Positions 11,501 through 24,331 of a DNA stretch of 64,000 nt are shown in pieces. Position numbers and translations under genes: made by a program. Numbering within the stretch: the first letter of the stretch is position 1; every line of letters begins with the position of its first letter. Origin of the DNA: Gracilariopsis chorda (taxonomy: Eukaryota; Rhodophyta; Florideophyceae; Gracilariales; Gracilariaceae); contig NBIV01000070.1 in the NCBI GenBank assembly GCA_003194525.1, positions 248,001-312,000 of the forward strand. Direction: 5' to 3'. The notes under the pieces were generated by a model. It had not been told where the DNA came from and did not search any database. It worked only from the letters and a program-made list of their open reading frames with translations.

Positions 11501-14229
11501 TGGATTGCTACGCAACTGTGCTGTTTTGTAGCGAATGCGCGAAGAATCGCGTCAAACTCCGCAAAAATGCGAAGAAGATGAAACTATTCCCCGCAAGGGC
11601 GCCACTCTAGTTTATCGCAATTGATCTTCTCGGACCACTACTCACCACAAAACGTGGAAACAAGTTTCTACTTGTCATCACCGACCGCTTTTCTAAGCTG
11701 GTACGGACTGTCCCTCTTCGGAGGATAACCGCTCTCACGGTGGCCCAGGCTCTGGTGACGCACTGGATTTTTGTCTACGGTCCCCCTGTGGAGGTGCTCT
11801 CCGACAACGGGAAGCAGTTCGTGAGCAAGTTCTTCCAGGATGTTTGTCGCATCCTGGATGTCAAGAACTTGTTCACGACTACCTACCACCCCCAGTGTAA
11901 TGGGCAAGTTGAACGGTTTAACCGGACGTTACTCGCGGCGTTACGTTCCTACGTCGCTGACCACCCAACGAATTGGGATCTATACGCTGATGCGGTAACC
12001 TACGCGTACAATACGCATGTACACCAGACTACAGGAGTTTCGCCATTCGACTTGGTTCTATCTAGAACACCCCCGCCTGTGGCGCTGGAACCCCAAGCTA
12101 CCTTGGACAATTTCCCATCTGTGGGTATCTACCGGCAGCAATGGAAGCAATGGCTTTCCAAGCTGGCCCCCGCTGCACGGAAGTCTATGGCACGGGCCCA
12201 AGCCGCTTACAAGCGGGATTTTGATGCTCGCATGCGAGGAAAACCGTCCCCGATTCTGGCGAATAACTACGTCTTCACCAGGAAGGAGTACTACAACCCG
12301 GAACGGAAGAAGCGTCACAAACTCTCGCCTGTAGCGGATGGACCCTTCAAGGTCATCTCTGTTAACACCGACACTGTCGTGGTAGAGATGGGCGACACGC
12401 ACGAACGGCTTTCCCGTGATCGTGTTGTCCTTGCCCCTCCTCCCTCGTCAGAGGTAGTCCTGGATCCAGGCAACCCCGTTTCTACGGAATCTGCAACACC
12501 GGAACCATCCGGGAGTACTAGACCTACGGTACTACCACACCCCAGCCGGGGACTCTCAGACCTACCGACTCTGTCGGACTCACCGGCTCAGCCGGGTAAT
12601 TCGGGCCCCTTAGCGCCCGCCCCTACCACGTCTGCCCCACTGGCGCGCATCTATACCCGCCAGGCGGGGAATGTTATCCCTTATCCCGCCGCTCCGTCTA
12701 AGGAGGGGGAGGAGAACACTCGTTTTCGAGGAACGATATCGCCGTCGCAACGGGAAACACACCATAACATACGGAACACTGACCGTGGAGCACGGAGTAT
12801 GTCACGCGACACTAATCCCCCGTTCCCGGGCAGTGCTGTGCAACAGGAACCAGACGCGCAGGCCCCGCAAAAGCGGCAAATACACCGTTTGTCACGGGAA
12901 AACGAGAAGCCTCACTCCAATACCGCAGCAGCGGAAAGGCAATCGTCCGATCCGTCCCCGGAGGCATCGCCACAATTGCGGAAAATATACCGTGCTACAC
13001 GAGAAGTTGAAGCGCAACTACCGCACACCCCTGTCAGGGAAGGATCCCCGATAAGGGAGTATGGTGACGATTGCCCCCAATCCCCTGAGCAGGGCGATGC
13101 CTCGAAGCCGCCGTTGGCGGAAGTCCCCGCGGAAGCGGTTCAATCAGGTCGATCAGACCCGCGCCCTGCGGAGAACAGGCGCCCAGATACACCAGCGCCG
13201 CTGGGAAATCCCCACACCCCTCCTGGGGAAAAAGGCAGCCAAGCCGCAGCCGAAGTTTCAGGCCCTGGCCCGCAAGCGCCGGAAACGCCTCCCATCGTCG
13301 ACGGAATTGAAGCCCCCGTTCCGGGGAATAATTTGCGCCACCTCCCGCAACGCTGCGGCGAAGAACCGAGGAACTCGGAAAAAGCGCACGCCATTGCACG
13401 CTCGAAACCGGTCATACCGGACGCTGCTCCTCCGCGTGGAGACGGTGCCCCGCACTTAGCGGCCAAGCCCCTGAAAAGGGTGTCATCGGCACCTGCCCGG
13501 CACCCCCCAAAGGGGAATTTTGACCAAAATACCGGTGTACCGGAGTTAGCCCCAGACAACCCGTCAGTAGCCGGGGACACCACGGTATCGCCGGAACGTA
13601 TGGTGCAGAGCGCTCGTGCGCCTGGCAGAGAGGCGGTTTGCCACCCAATCACCGTGTCGCACGGGACCCCCCAGGGGATTGTGGAAATGCCGACCCCGCA
13701 GGAGCGGTCATCTTCCCGCAAACTCGCGGTTCGTGAGCTCAACCGCGAAGGCGGAGCCCAAGTCCCCCGCCGACTGGCTGTCCGCCCGCATTACCGCGAA
13801 AGCGGAAATGAACCTACCCCAATGGGGAATGACTTGCCGGTGGAAACCGTGGCACCACACACCCTCTTGAGGGATATCTTCCCGCCTGAGCAGCGGCCGC
13901 TATCACATCGCACGGCAACGCCGGAGTTATCGCCGAACACCCTGCTAAGGGACATTATACCGCACAGCGGGCAGCCCCCGCAAGGAAGTACAAGCACCAC
14001 CCGGCACGGCCGGCAGGTCTACGAACGAGAGTTCGTAGTAGACCGACTTGTCGGACACACCTGGGACCAGGATGGTATTCTACAATACCGCGTCCGCTGG
14101 TACGGGTACGACCCCAGTGGGGATACGGGGGAGCCAATTGAACACCTCCCACGGTCGCAGGTCCTGCGATACCACCTTCAAACTGGAACTGCAGCCCCAG
14201 CCACGCTGGTTAATGCCCAAGTTGGGTAA
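8500..14229 (+). CDS. pol: E1 copy B pol polyprotein (protease-RT-RNase H-integrase-chromodomain) with five internal TAA/TAG codons
   Basis: The -1 frame stays coherent for 1,900 codons. It encodes an aspartic protease with DTG (8776-8784), a linker, RT, RNase H, integrase, a long proline-rich tail and a chromodomain. Internal stops: TAA 9109-9111 (end of protease), TAA 9637-9639, TAA 9925-9927 and TAA 9949-9951 (both in the first conserved RT motif), and TAG 11608-11610 (integrase). There is no in-frame TGA and no indel. The conserved NAPATF of RT is intact. The tail between the GPY/F-like module and the chromodomain is unusually long and carries degenerate repeats of an IY/IH-x-x-(T/S)R motif. 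By the standard code no full polyprotein could be made. The element may be dead and spread by recombination, or may rely on readthrough. Confidence 0.9.
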
Positions 14230-14420
14230 CGTTGCCGCGCGAGCGGAGAGCGAAAGGAAAGGATAACAAGGCAAGGTCCGTCGAAGACGGGGAGCTCAAC
14301 CGAGAAGCACCGTTCTAAACGGGAAAGTTTATTCAAGGGAGCAGCTAGCTCCCCACAATACTACACTACACTAACTGGCATAGCCAGGGAAAGAAGAACC
14401 AGGAAACTGGACTAGAGGTT

Positions 14421-15436
14421 TCACTCACCCCCATCGTCCGGGGCGTAACCCCCAGCAAGGCGGTAGGCCAACGCGTCCGTCATGGTGGTGACATCCCCCG
14501 ATACCTCGGCAGCGCTAAGACCGGCACCCGAAGGAAACGTGCGATGATTTAGTTTTCATTCGCCGTCACCCCGCTGGGGATAGAAGGTCCGGCACTTGGC
14601 GCCGAAGGGTCAGCAGCCGGCTCGGCCGGAGATACCCCCTCTGGGAAAGCTTCCGCGCTAGCGCCGGTTTCCTCTACGTCCATCTCCCCGGGTTCTTCCG
14701 GTTCAATATCGACCATTGGGTCATCCCCGCCGTATGCGCGGTAGTAGTCGTCAGAATCGACGTACCCCACCAATCCCACGATGTGGTGACTGCTCTGGGC
14801 AGATCCCCCGGAAGGGTGTCGGAGCCATCCGCATAAGCGGTGACCAATCCCTCATTGAGGACAGCGACCGGGTGGAACCACGGGGCAAGGCGCAGGCGCG
14901 ACGCGTGATTCCGATTCATCGGGTTGAGCCCCACCAGGGTGTTGTAAGTTGGCCAATTGGACACCGGAGTGGTGCCGGAGGACACCACCGAAGGTGGTAG
15001 TGCGAAGGGATGGTCGGCTGCAGCAGCCATACTCCCCGGTTGTACCGGATGTCGATCGCCCTGAGGCAGGGGAACTGACCGGAAACCGGTGGTGTATCGC
15101 CCGAGAAGTCTCGGAGGTTGGCTGTGGTTGTTGATGTTGTTGTCGTTGTTCATTCTTCCCTTTTGGAGGGTGGCTGTTGTTGTTGTTTGTGCGCTCGATG
15201 ACTCTGGTGCAGAGGGATTTACCGGAGAACCGGAGACAGAGCACGCGCTTTTATCACCCAATTTCGTCTGGGAATTCTCCGCGTCCGCGGTCGTTTTCCC
15301 GTCTTAGGGGGGGCATATGAAGTGCAACGCCCTCAGGGAGGGATTCTAGGTACTTGAAAGTTTTCCCGATATTATCGGTTGTGTAGTGCGTGTATGAACT
15401 ACGCCCCACAATGGTGGGTATGGACACGTGGGACAC
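14421..15436 (-). CDS. E1 copy B antisense reading frame starting in the LTR
   Basis: Same antisense frame as in copy A, starting with ATG at 15436 in the LTR and running to a TGA at 14423-14421, with the same two frame changes and the same internal TAA. One base is missing from a C run near 14527 compared with copy A, which would shift the last segment; this is a homopolymer and may be a base-calling error. Confidence 0.4.
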
Positions 15437-16145
15437 GGTTTTGGGTCAATTGGCGGTTGGCCACAGTAGTGGATGTTGCCACGAAATGTGGAGTATTTTA
15501 GTTAATATTATTTATTATTTTCACACCCATTTCTGGGAAGCTAGTACTTAGTGCGACGGTGCACTGCCGTCGCACCAGTAAACCTTCCCCAACAAGGGAC
15601 CCCAACCTGGGGAATTGGCTCTAGTTGTTGCCGCTTGCGCGCGTACTCTACTCCTCCCTGGAGGGAAACGCCGTAAACCACGGGACATCTAACCCCCTTG
15701 CACATCTAAAGAAGCCCATCCTTGGGAGTATAATTGTTCCAATCATATTGGTGTTTCGCCTGTATAGGGAGTCCCGTCCACCGGCATTGCCGTATCTGTT
15801 CGTCGCTCTCGCGACCCACTTCGTCCTTCCTTCCTCCTCTTCGCCCTTCCCTTTTCCCCTTTTTTTTGGGTAGCACCTCCCGCTATCCGCGGCCCTCGTG
15901 TGCGCATCCGCTCACACACCCCCACTTACGTGGAAACATACCTCTACTGAGGATCACACCCCGCTCACGCGGATACCGATTCTTCGCCTTCACCTCCCTG
16001 CGCGAGTCGCGACAGGTGTCCCTGGTCTTACAAACCGGCTTCGCCGTGACACCTCTGGGAGGGCTCTACCCAACTGGGTTCACCTCGTGAAAGGAAGATC
16101 CCGAACGTCTTTCGGTGTTTTTCCCCTTTGGGGCATTGCACCACA
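15318..16145 (+). repeat. E1 LTR shared by copies B and C (828 bp)
   Basis: Nearly identical to 5399-6226, with TG at 15318, ACCACA ending at 16145 and the G7 tract just upstream. The PBS follows at 16149-16166. Confidence 0.85.
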
Positions 16146-16250
16146 AAGTGGTCTCCCGACCTAGAATCGGTTTTTGTTTTCCCTCTTATGAGGTTTGTTT
16201 TTATTTACCGGAAGTTCCGTGATCGTTTCCCGTCGTAACGGTATTTTCTC

Positions 16251-18419
16251 ATGTCGAGAAATCCCTCCGATGCGCAGCCAGTGGTGACGCGTAGTCGCTC
16301 CCGCGACAACGCAGACACTTCTGAAGTTCGGTTCGTACCCCGTATCCCTATACGGACAAGTTCCAGCCGTGCTGGCGCCGCTTCATCGCGGAATGATACC
16401 CCCAACCGGGAACCCCGGAACCTTTTGCCCTCGTTATCACCCCCGCAGGGCAATGCAGCATTGACTCCGGCTGTTGCCACAGTGCCCCAGGCACCCCGGC
16501 CTGCTCACGCTGTCACGGCTTCAAGCCCCCGTGGAACGGGCGATAACACCCCCCAGGGGACTTCCCTGGAATCCCAGGTCGGCGCTATGTGGACCGCCCA
16601 TGACACCCTTGTAGGGGAACTAAAATCCCTCCACGAGGTGGTCTTGGCAACCCCCGTAAAGGAGGTCGCCGAGGAACTCGGTATTTTACGGTCTGACGTC
16701 AACTCCGTGTTGGAGAGTTTGGGACAACCCGCCACCTTCATCGAAGGAGTTGAAGCCCGATTTGATCGGATTGGTGCCCCCTGGAGACGCTGGAGCAGTT
16801 CGTCCTCATGGACAAACCATCCCCGGATGATCCGGTAAACGAGGCATCGCACAACGACCAGCTTGGTGGGAAGAACAAACGCCGTCATCGACGGAAACAC
16901 CACCGAAAATATTCGGACTCCGATTCTTGGACATCTTCGGACTCATCCCGAAACCATTCGGTTAGCTCGAGCTCCTCGGACTCCGACTCGGAGGACGAGA
17001 AGCGACGCTACTCCTCCCGCTCGAAGCGGTCATCGGCCACTGAAGGTGTGGTCCGAACCCGCCAGAAGGGGAGAAGACACCCCGGTCTTCGGGAGTTGAA
17101 ACCGACAAACCCGGATTACCGGAAGCTTTTATCATACCGGTACTACCGGCTCGAAGACTCGTCACTTGGACGTACGCCCCGTGGTACGGGAAAGGTGCGA
17201 GAATGCATTAAGCGAATGCAGCTCTCGCTCCGCAACCAGTATTTTCACTGGAGAGGACCCAGTCCTAGTACTGGATTTCCTATCCCGCTTTGTAGCGGAG
17301 GCCGATATCCTCGGTATGAATGAGGGACAAGCCTATTTGGCTTTACCGTATTTCTTACGGGGAGTGGCGGAGGACCAATACACCTCTGTCAGAGGATCTT
17401 CTCGCGCCTCCGAGGGAGGAGTTAATTGCTGGCCGGAGGCTGTGCAGTATCTTCTGCGCTCCTACGCCACAAAAACCGCTATTCAGCAGGCTATCCTCGC
17501 TTTGCGAGATACACGCCAGCGTGCTGGAGAGACCGAGACCGATTACTCGGTGCGCCTTAACAAGGCTTTCCACAGATGTGGTAACGTATACCCCGCTGGG
17601 GAGCGCAGTACCATGTTCATCGATGGTCTTGACCTGGCAATCCGGAGTTTAGTTACCCGTTATCGGGAGGACAAGCGGAGGATCACCTATCTCGAGCTGG
17701 TCCAACACGCCCGAGCGGAAGGGATGCACTTCGTGCAAGAACTCCGAACAATCGGTCTAAATCCGCCAAGTCGTTGTTGCTGGAAAGCGAAGCTTCCTCT
17801 CTCCCGCTCACCGCGGATGGGAACCCTGGACAGGGATTTGATACCGTGCATTTGGTGCAGGAGGATGGTGTGTCGATACCCACCAGTGATTTGCCGTCAA
17901 CGACGGAGATGACCCGTGATACGGAACGGAAGACCCCATTTGTACGGTGGTAACAGTCGGGTTCAACCCCAACGACTCCCGTTTTCAAACGGGCAATCCC
18001 GTTATCAACGGCCTGGATGGACTGACACCCGCCCTGCGGTTCGCTTCTCCGATACTCGGAATAATAATCCGCGTGTCGTGGTATTGGGTCTGATTTGCCA
18101 CCTGTGCTATGCCCATGGCCATACCTCACCTCAGTGTGTTTGTTCACTGAAGGATATGGCCTAGGTTGTGGCAAATTATGAGGCCCTCACTCCAGAGGAG
18201 AAACGTTCCGTCCCGACGGCTTCCTACCTCCGTGCTAAAACGGACTTTTCCCACGCCCTACCACAGACACCGCGTGCGCGGCAAGCTTCATACACCCCGA
18301 TTCGGGAGATCACGCAACCATCCGTTGCAACCCCCGCTTATGCGGATAGAAACCCCCGTCAACGGGATGAAGCACTCGTTGTCGAGGAAACCAACCCACC
18401 ACCGAAGGCGGAAAACTAA
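16251..18419 (+). pseudogene. gag: E1 copy C gag, frameshifted
   Basis: Starts like copy B at ATG 16251 but loses frame at a C run near 16783 (five C instead of six), again at TTTT near 17243 (four T instead of three), at GGG near 17722 and at two runs near 17930-17942. The CCHC knuckle and the TAG before the tail (18162-18164) are as in copy B. All lesions are one-base homopolymer changes, so this copy may be better preserved than it looks if the assembly is imperfect here. Confidence 0.85.
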
Positions 18420-21400
18420 CTGAGGGAGTCTCCCCTTTGGGAGAGGCGTCCTCAAGAACGAGGCTGTTGGCGCCCGAGGCGTCCTCGCCTCGCTCCCCGT
18501 GAAAGTCCTCTCGAGGAAAGACACCGCTGACGCGGACTCTGCGCACCTCGGTGTGTTGCGTCGCCCTGGATACGGAGTAAAAATCCCCGGATTCCGGTAG
18601 AGTCTTGGTCTTGGCCAAACGCAATTATAAGGTCTATGCAGACCTTGGCCTTGATCCCCAGTTTATGGTGAGGTTTCTCACCGTCCTGGATACAGGTGCA
18701 GGCCTCAACTTTGTTGTGGATTCGTTGTTATCCCCGCTTGTGCGGTCTCGTATCCGCTCTGACGCGGTTCCCGACATTTCGGATGCGAACAACAATCCCT
18801 TACAAACGGTGGGCACAGTGGACCTCGTCGTGAGACTTGGTACCTCTGTGGTGAAGTTGGACTTCATCGTTTGCCGTTCATTGGCAGCACCAGTGATACT
18901 GGGATGTGATTACTGCGACAGATTTGTCGACGCCATCAGGCCCCGCCTCAGGCGTGTAGAACTTGACGACGGATCGTCGGTTCCGATTGTTCGCCGCCCG
19001 CTAAAGCGGTCCTCTCGGAAATAAGTTCCACTCCCTGCTGCGCAGGAACCACCGCCCGCGTCCCGCGAGTCCACCAAGCTCTGCGTCGCTGCCTCGGTTC
19101 TATACCGGCTGAGTCCCAAGTCTGGGTGCAGGTAAATTCCCGTCAACACGGTCTTCGGGTTATACAACCCCTCACCTCGTTGTACGAGAAATCCCAGCTG
19201 GCGCTGGCTAATGGAATTGTCTCCATTTCCCCGGATGTTCCTTTCCGGATATTGGTTGTCAACCTTGGCAAACACCCCCAGTATCTGGTCAAACACCAAG
19301 TAATTGGGAGTGTAACCCCCCATCCTATGGAATGCTGCCAACAAAGATGACAGCCGCCGATGTACTCGGAGGTACCACCTCTTCTGAGGAGTTCGCCCCG
19401 CCGTCCGAAGACGTCAAGTGTAAGGAGGGGGAGGAAACCGCTACTTCAGAGTCGAACATACCGAGTAACTCGGAATTGCGAACCACACCTGTTCCACAGG
19501 ACAATGCTCCATCGAGCAACGACCGGATTGATCCGGAAAAAGCACTTTAAGCGCTGGACTTCAGCCACGTGCCAGAGTCGCACCGCGACAAACTCCGTAC
19601 TATGTTACGAGAATTCACCACAATGTGGGATGGCTCACTTGGCGAGATTAATGCAACGGAACACCGGATCGATTTAATCCCCGGTGCGCGACCGGTTGCA
19701 CAACCCCCTTACAGGGCAGGTCCGAAAGCTCGGGAAGAGGAGCAGTCCCAAGTGGACAAGATGCTCCACGCAGGTGTGATTGAGCCCGCTCAATCACCCT
19801 GGGCATCCCCAGTTGTACTGGCTTTAAAGGCCGACTAAACCTGGAGGTTCTGTGTCGACTAACGCCGGCTCAATGCCGTGACTGTCAGGGACACGTACCC
19901 TATCCCTCGTATGGGAGAGTGCATTGACTCCCTTGGAGACGCCACCGTGTTCACGGCCCTTGATGCCAATTGGGGATATTGGCAAGTACCTGTCAGACAG
20001 AAGGATCGCGACAAAACCGCATTCACCTGCCATGCAGGAACGTACCGCTTCAAGCGGATGCCATTTGGGTTAACCAACGCCCCCGCCACCTTTCAGCGTG
20101 CAGTAGATATTCTACTCAACTGCTTTAAGTGGCGGAGCTGTCTGGTCTACCTTGATGATATTATCATCTTCTCCAACTCGTTGGACGACCATCTCACTCA
20201 CGTCCGAGACGTGCTGACCGTACTCTGCGATGCGGGAATTACCCTCAAGTTGAGGAAATGCGAGTTTTTCACAGATACTGTGAAGTATCTGGGTCACATT
20301 ATCCGTCCTGGACGGTTAGCGATCGAGAAAGCTCGAGTCAAATCCCTCGTCGAGGCGAAAGAACCCCGCACTCAGACGGAACTGCGCTCCTTTCTGGGGC
20401 TGGTTAACGTCTATCGACGGTTTATCCCGAACTTTTCGGATACTGCGGCGCCCCTGAACGCGTTGTTGCGAAAGGGAACCCCCCAAAACTGGGAACATTT
20501 ACGCCCGAGCAATCGGAAGCCTTCAACTCCTTAAAGGAGGCTGTCACATCAGCACCAATCCTACATCTCCCAAAACTTGGGTTGCCATACTCCGTAGATA
20601 CGGACTCGAGCGACTACCAGGTCGGGTGTGCTCTTTTTCAAACCACCCCCGAGGGGGAACGACATCCAATTGGTTATTGGTCGCGCTCGCTCAATGTTCA
20701 TGAGCGGAACTACTCCGTATCGGAGAAAGAGTGCCTCGCCGTCGTATGGGCGATGACCACTCTGCGCCCCTACCTTATGGGAGTTCACTTCACCGTGTAC
20801 ACGGATCATTCCTCATTGAGGTGGTTGATGAATATCTCCGACCCGTCGGGACGCCTCATGCGCTGGAGACTCCGCCTCGCGGAATATGACTTTCAAGTCA
20901 TTTATAAAAAGGGCGCGCAGAACACCCAGGCCGACGCTTTGTCGCGGTTACCCACAAGTGGGGAAGCACTCCCAACGGAGGATGATGAAGTCCCATGTTT
21001 CATGGCTATAGATCCGGATAATCCGGAACATGCCGTCGAGGCTAGGCCAGAAACCTGGGACGAGGATGCTGATTTTGACGAACTACTCGCATCGCGAGAT
21101 AAATCTGAGAACCCGTTACCGGGAAACTTTGTACCGGTATCACCGGAAGAAATGATCCGAGAACAATTCGCCGACCCATTCTGTACGAGAATTCGTGCCC
21201 GTATCAACGGTGGTGAAGATCTCCCTTTCGGGGTAAAAGACAAAGGCTACCTCGTAAGAAAGGTCGAAGCCCGCCCACAGATTGTGGTACCACATTCCCT
21301 GCAATCGCGGGTGTTACATCTATCACACTACGCCCCCATTGGAGGTCACCCAGGTGGGAGGAAACTCTACCTAACCCTGCGAAGGGATTTCTATTGGCCC

Positions 21401-24140
21401 GCAATGGCGGTGGATTGCTACGAAACTGTGCTGTTTTGTAGCGAATGCGCGAAGAATCGCGTCAAACTCCGCAAAAAATGCGAAGAAGATGAAACTATTC
21501 CCCGCAAGGGCGCCACTCTAGTTTATCGCAATTGATCTTCTCGGACCACTACTCACCACAAAACGTGGAAACAAGTTTCTACTTGTCATCACCGACCGCT
21601 TTTCTAAGCTGGTACGGACTGTCCCTCTTCGGAGGATAACCGCTCTCACGGTGGCCCAGGCTCTGGTGACGCACTGGATTTTTGTCTACGGTCCCCCTGT
21701 GGAGGTGCTCTCCGACAACGGGAAGCAGTTCGTGAGCAAGTTCTTCCAGGATGTTTGTCGCATCCTGGATGTCAAGAACTTGTTCACGACTACCTACCAC
21801 CCCCAGTGTAATGGGCAAGTTGAACGGTTTAACCGGACGTTACTCGCGGCGTTACGTTCCTACGTCGCTGACCACCCAACGAATTGGGATCTATACGCTG
21901 ATGCGGTAACCTACGCGTACAATACGCATGTACACCAGACTACAGGAGTTTCGCCATTCGACTTGGTTCTATCTAGAACACCCCCGCCTGTGGCGCTGGA
22001 ACCCCAAGCTACCTTGGACAATTTCCCATCTGTGGGTATCTACCGGCAGCAATGGAAGCAATGGCTTTCCAAGCTGGCCCCCGCTGCACGGAAGTCTATG
22101 GCACGGGCCCAAGCCGCTTACAAGCGGGATTTTGATGCTCGCGTGCGAGGAAAACCGTCCCCGATTCTGGCGAATAACTACGTCTTCACCAGGAAGGAGT
22201 ACTACAACCCGGAACGGAAGAAGCGTCACAAACTCTCGCCTGTAGCGGATGGACCCTTCAAGATCATCTCTGTTAACACCGACACTGTCGTGGTAGAGAT
22301 GGGCGACACGCACGAACGGCTTTCCCGTGATCGTGTTGTCCTTGCCCCTCCTCCCTCGTCAGAGGTAGTCCTGGATCCAGGCAACCCCGTTTCTACGGAA
22401 TCTGCAACACCGGAACCATCCGGGAGTACTAGACCTACGGTACTACCACACCCCAGCCGGGGACTCTCAGACCTACCGACTCTGTCGGACTCACCGGCTC
22501 AGCCGGGTAATTCGGGCCCCTTAGCGCCCGCCCCTACCACGTCTGCCCCACTGGCGCGCATCTATACCCGCCAGGCGGGGAATGTTATCCCTTATCCCGC
22601 CGCTCCGTCTAAGGAGGGGGAGGAGAACACTCGTTTTCGAGGAACGATATCGCCGTCGCAACGGGAAACACACCATAACATACGGAACACTGACCGTGGA
22701 GCACGGAGTATGTCACGCGACACTAATCCCCCGTTCCCGGGCAGTGCTGTGCAACATGAACCAGACGCGCAGGCCCCGCAAAAGCGGCAAATACACCGTT
22801 TGTCACGGGAAAACGAGAAGCCTCACTCCAATACCGCAGCAGCGGAAAGGCAATCGCCCGATCCGTCCCCGGAGGCATCGCCACAATTGCGGAAAATATA
22901 CCGTGCTACACGAGAAGTTGAAGCGCAACTACCGCACACCCCTGTCAGGGAAGGATCCCCGATAAGGGAGTATGGTGACGATTGCCCCCAATCCCCTGAG
23001 CAGGGCGATGCCTCGAAGCCGCCGTTGGCGGACGTCCCCGCGGAAGCGGTTCAATCAGGTCGATCAGACCCGCGCCCTGCGGAGAACAGGCGCCCAGATA
23101 CACCAGCGCCGCTGGGAAATCCCCACACCCCTCCTGGGGAAAAAGGCAGCCAAGCCGCAGCCGAAGTTTCAGGCCCTGGCCCGCAAGCGCCGGAAACGCC
23201 TCCCATCGTCGACGGAATTGAAGCCCCCGTTCCGGGGAATAATTTGCGCCACCTCCCGCAACGCTGCGGCGAAGAACCGAGGAACTCGGAAAAAGCGCAC
23301 GCCATTGCACGCTCGAAACCGGTCATACCGGACGCTGCTCCTCCGCGTGGAGACGGTGCCCCGCACTTAGCGGCCAAGCCCCTGAAAAGGGTGTCATCGG
23401 CACCTGCCCGGCACCCCCCAAAGGGGAATTTTGACCAAAATACCGGTGTACCGGAGTTAGCCCCAGACAACCCGCCAGTAGCCGGGGACACCACGGTATC
23501 GCCGGAACGTATGGTGCAGAGCGCTCGTGCGCCTGGCAGAGAGGCGGTTTGCCACCCAATCACCGTGTCGCACGGGACCCCCCAGGGGATTGTGGAAATG
23601 CCGACCCCGCAGGAGCGGTCATCTTCCCGCAAACTCGCGGTTCGTGAGCTCAACCGCGAAGGCGGAGCCCAAGTCCCCCGCCGACTGGCTGTCCGCCCGC
23701 ATTACCGCGAAAGCGGAAATGAACCTACCCCAATGGGGAATGACTTGCCGGTGGAAACCGTGGCACCACACACCCTCTTGAGGGATATCTTCCCGCCTGA
23801 GCAGCGGCCGCTATCACATCGCACGGCAACGCCGGAGTTATCGCCGAACACCCTGCTAAGGGACATTATACCGCACAGCGGGCAGCCCCCGCAAGGAAGT
23901 ACAAGCACCACCCGGCACGGCCGGCAGGTCTACGAACGAGAGTTCGTAGTAGACCGACTTGTCGGACACACCTGGGACCAGGATGGTATTCTACAATACC
24001 GCGTCCGCTGGTACGGGTACGACCCCAGTGGGGATACGGGGGAGCCAATTGAACACCTCCCACGGTCGCAGGTCCTGCGATACCACCTTCAAACTGGAAC
24101 TGCAGCCCCAGCCACGCTGGTTAATGCCCAAGTTGGGTAA
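18416..24140 (+). pseudogene. pol: E1 copy C pol, frameshifted and with the shared TAA/TAG codons
   Basis: Same domain order as copy B: protease DTG, RT with YLDD, RNase H, integrase, proline-rich tail and chromodomain at the end. One-base losses occur at 18498, 18566, 18595, 19099, 19329 and 20475, and one A is gained near 21473. The shared stops TAA 19022-19024, 19548-19550, 19836-19838 and 19860-19862 are present. The last 829 codons (21651-24140) are open. A few missense differences from A and B, such as I for V after GPFK, show that it is a separate copy and not an assembly duplicate. Confidence 0.85.
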
Positions 24141-24331
24141 CGTTGCCGCGCGAGCGGAGAGCGAAAGGAAAGGATAACAAGGCAAGGTCCGTCGAAGACG
24201 GGGAGCTCAACCGAGAAGCACCGTTCTAAACGGGAAAGTTTATTCAAGGGAGCAGCTAGCTCCCCACAATACTACACTACACTAACTGGCATAGCCAGGG
24301 AAAGAAGAACCAGGAAACTGGACTAGAGGTT

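Larger units (their letters stand above)
5399..16145 (+). mobile_element. E1 copy B, complete LTR-gag-pol-LTR unit
   Basis: Copy B is the only copy with full-length gag and pol free of indel frameshifts. Order: LTR (5399-6226), PBS (6230-6247), gag (6332-8503), pol in the -1 frame (8500-14229), a 3' region with an antisense reading frame (14421-15436), G-tract, LTR (15318-16145). The chromodomain at the end of pol, the RT-RNase H-integrase order and the CCHC Gag place it among Ty3/gypsy chromoviruses. Its only coding breaks are six in-frame TAA/TAG codons. Confidence 0.93.
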
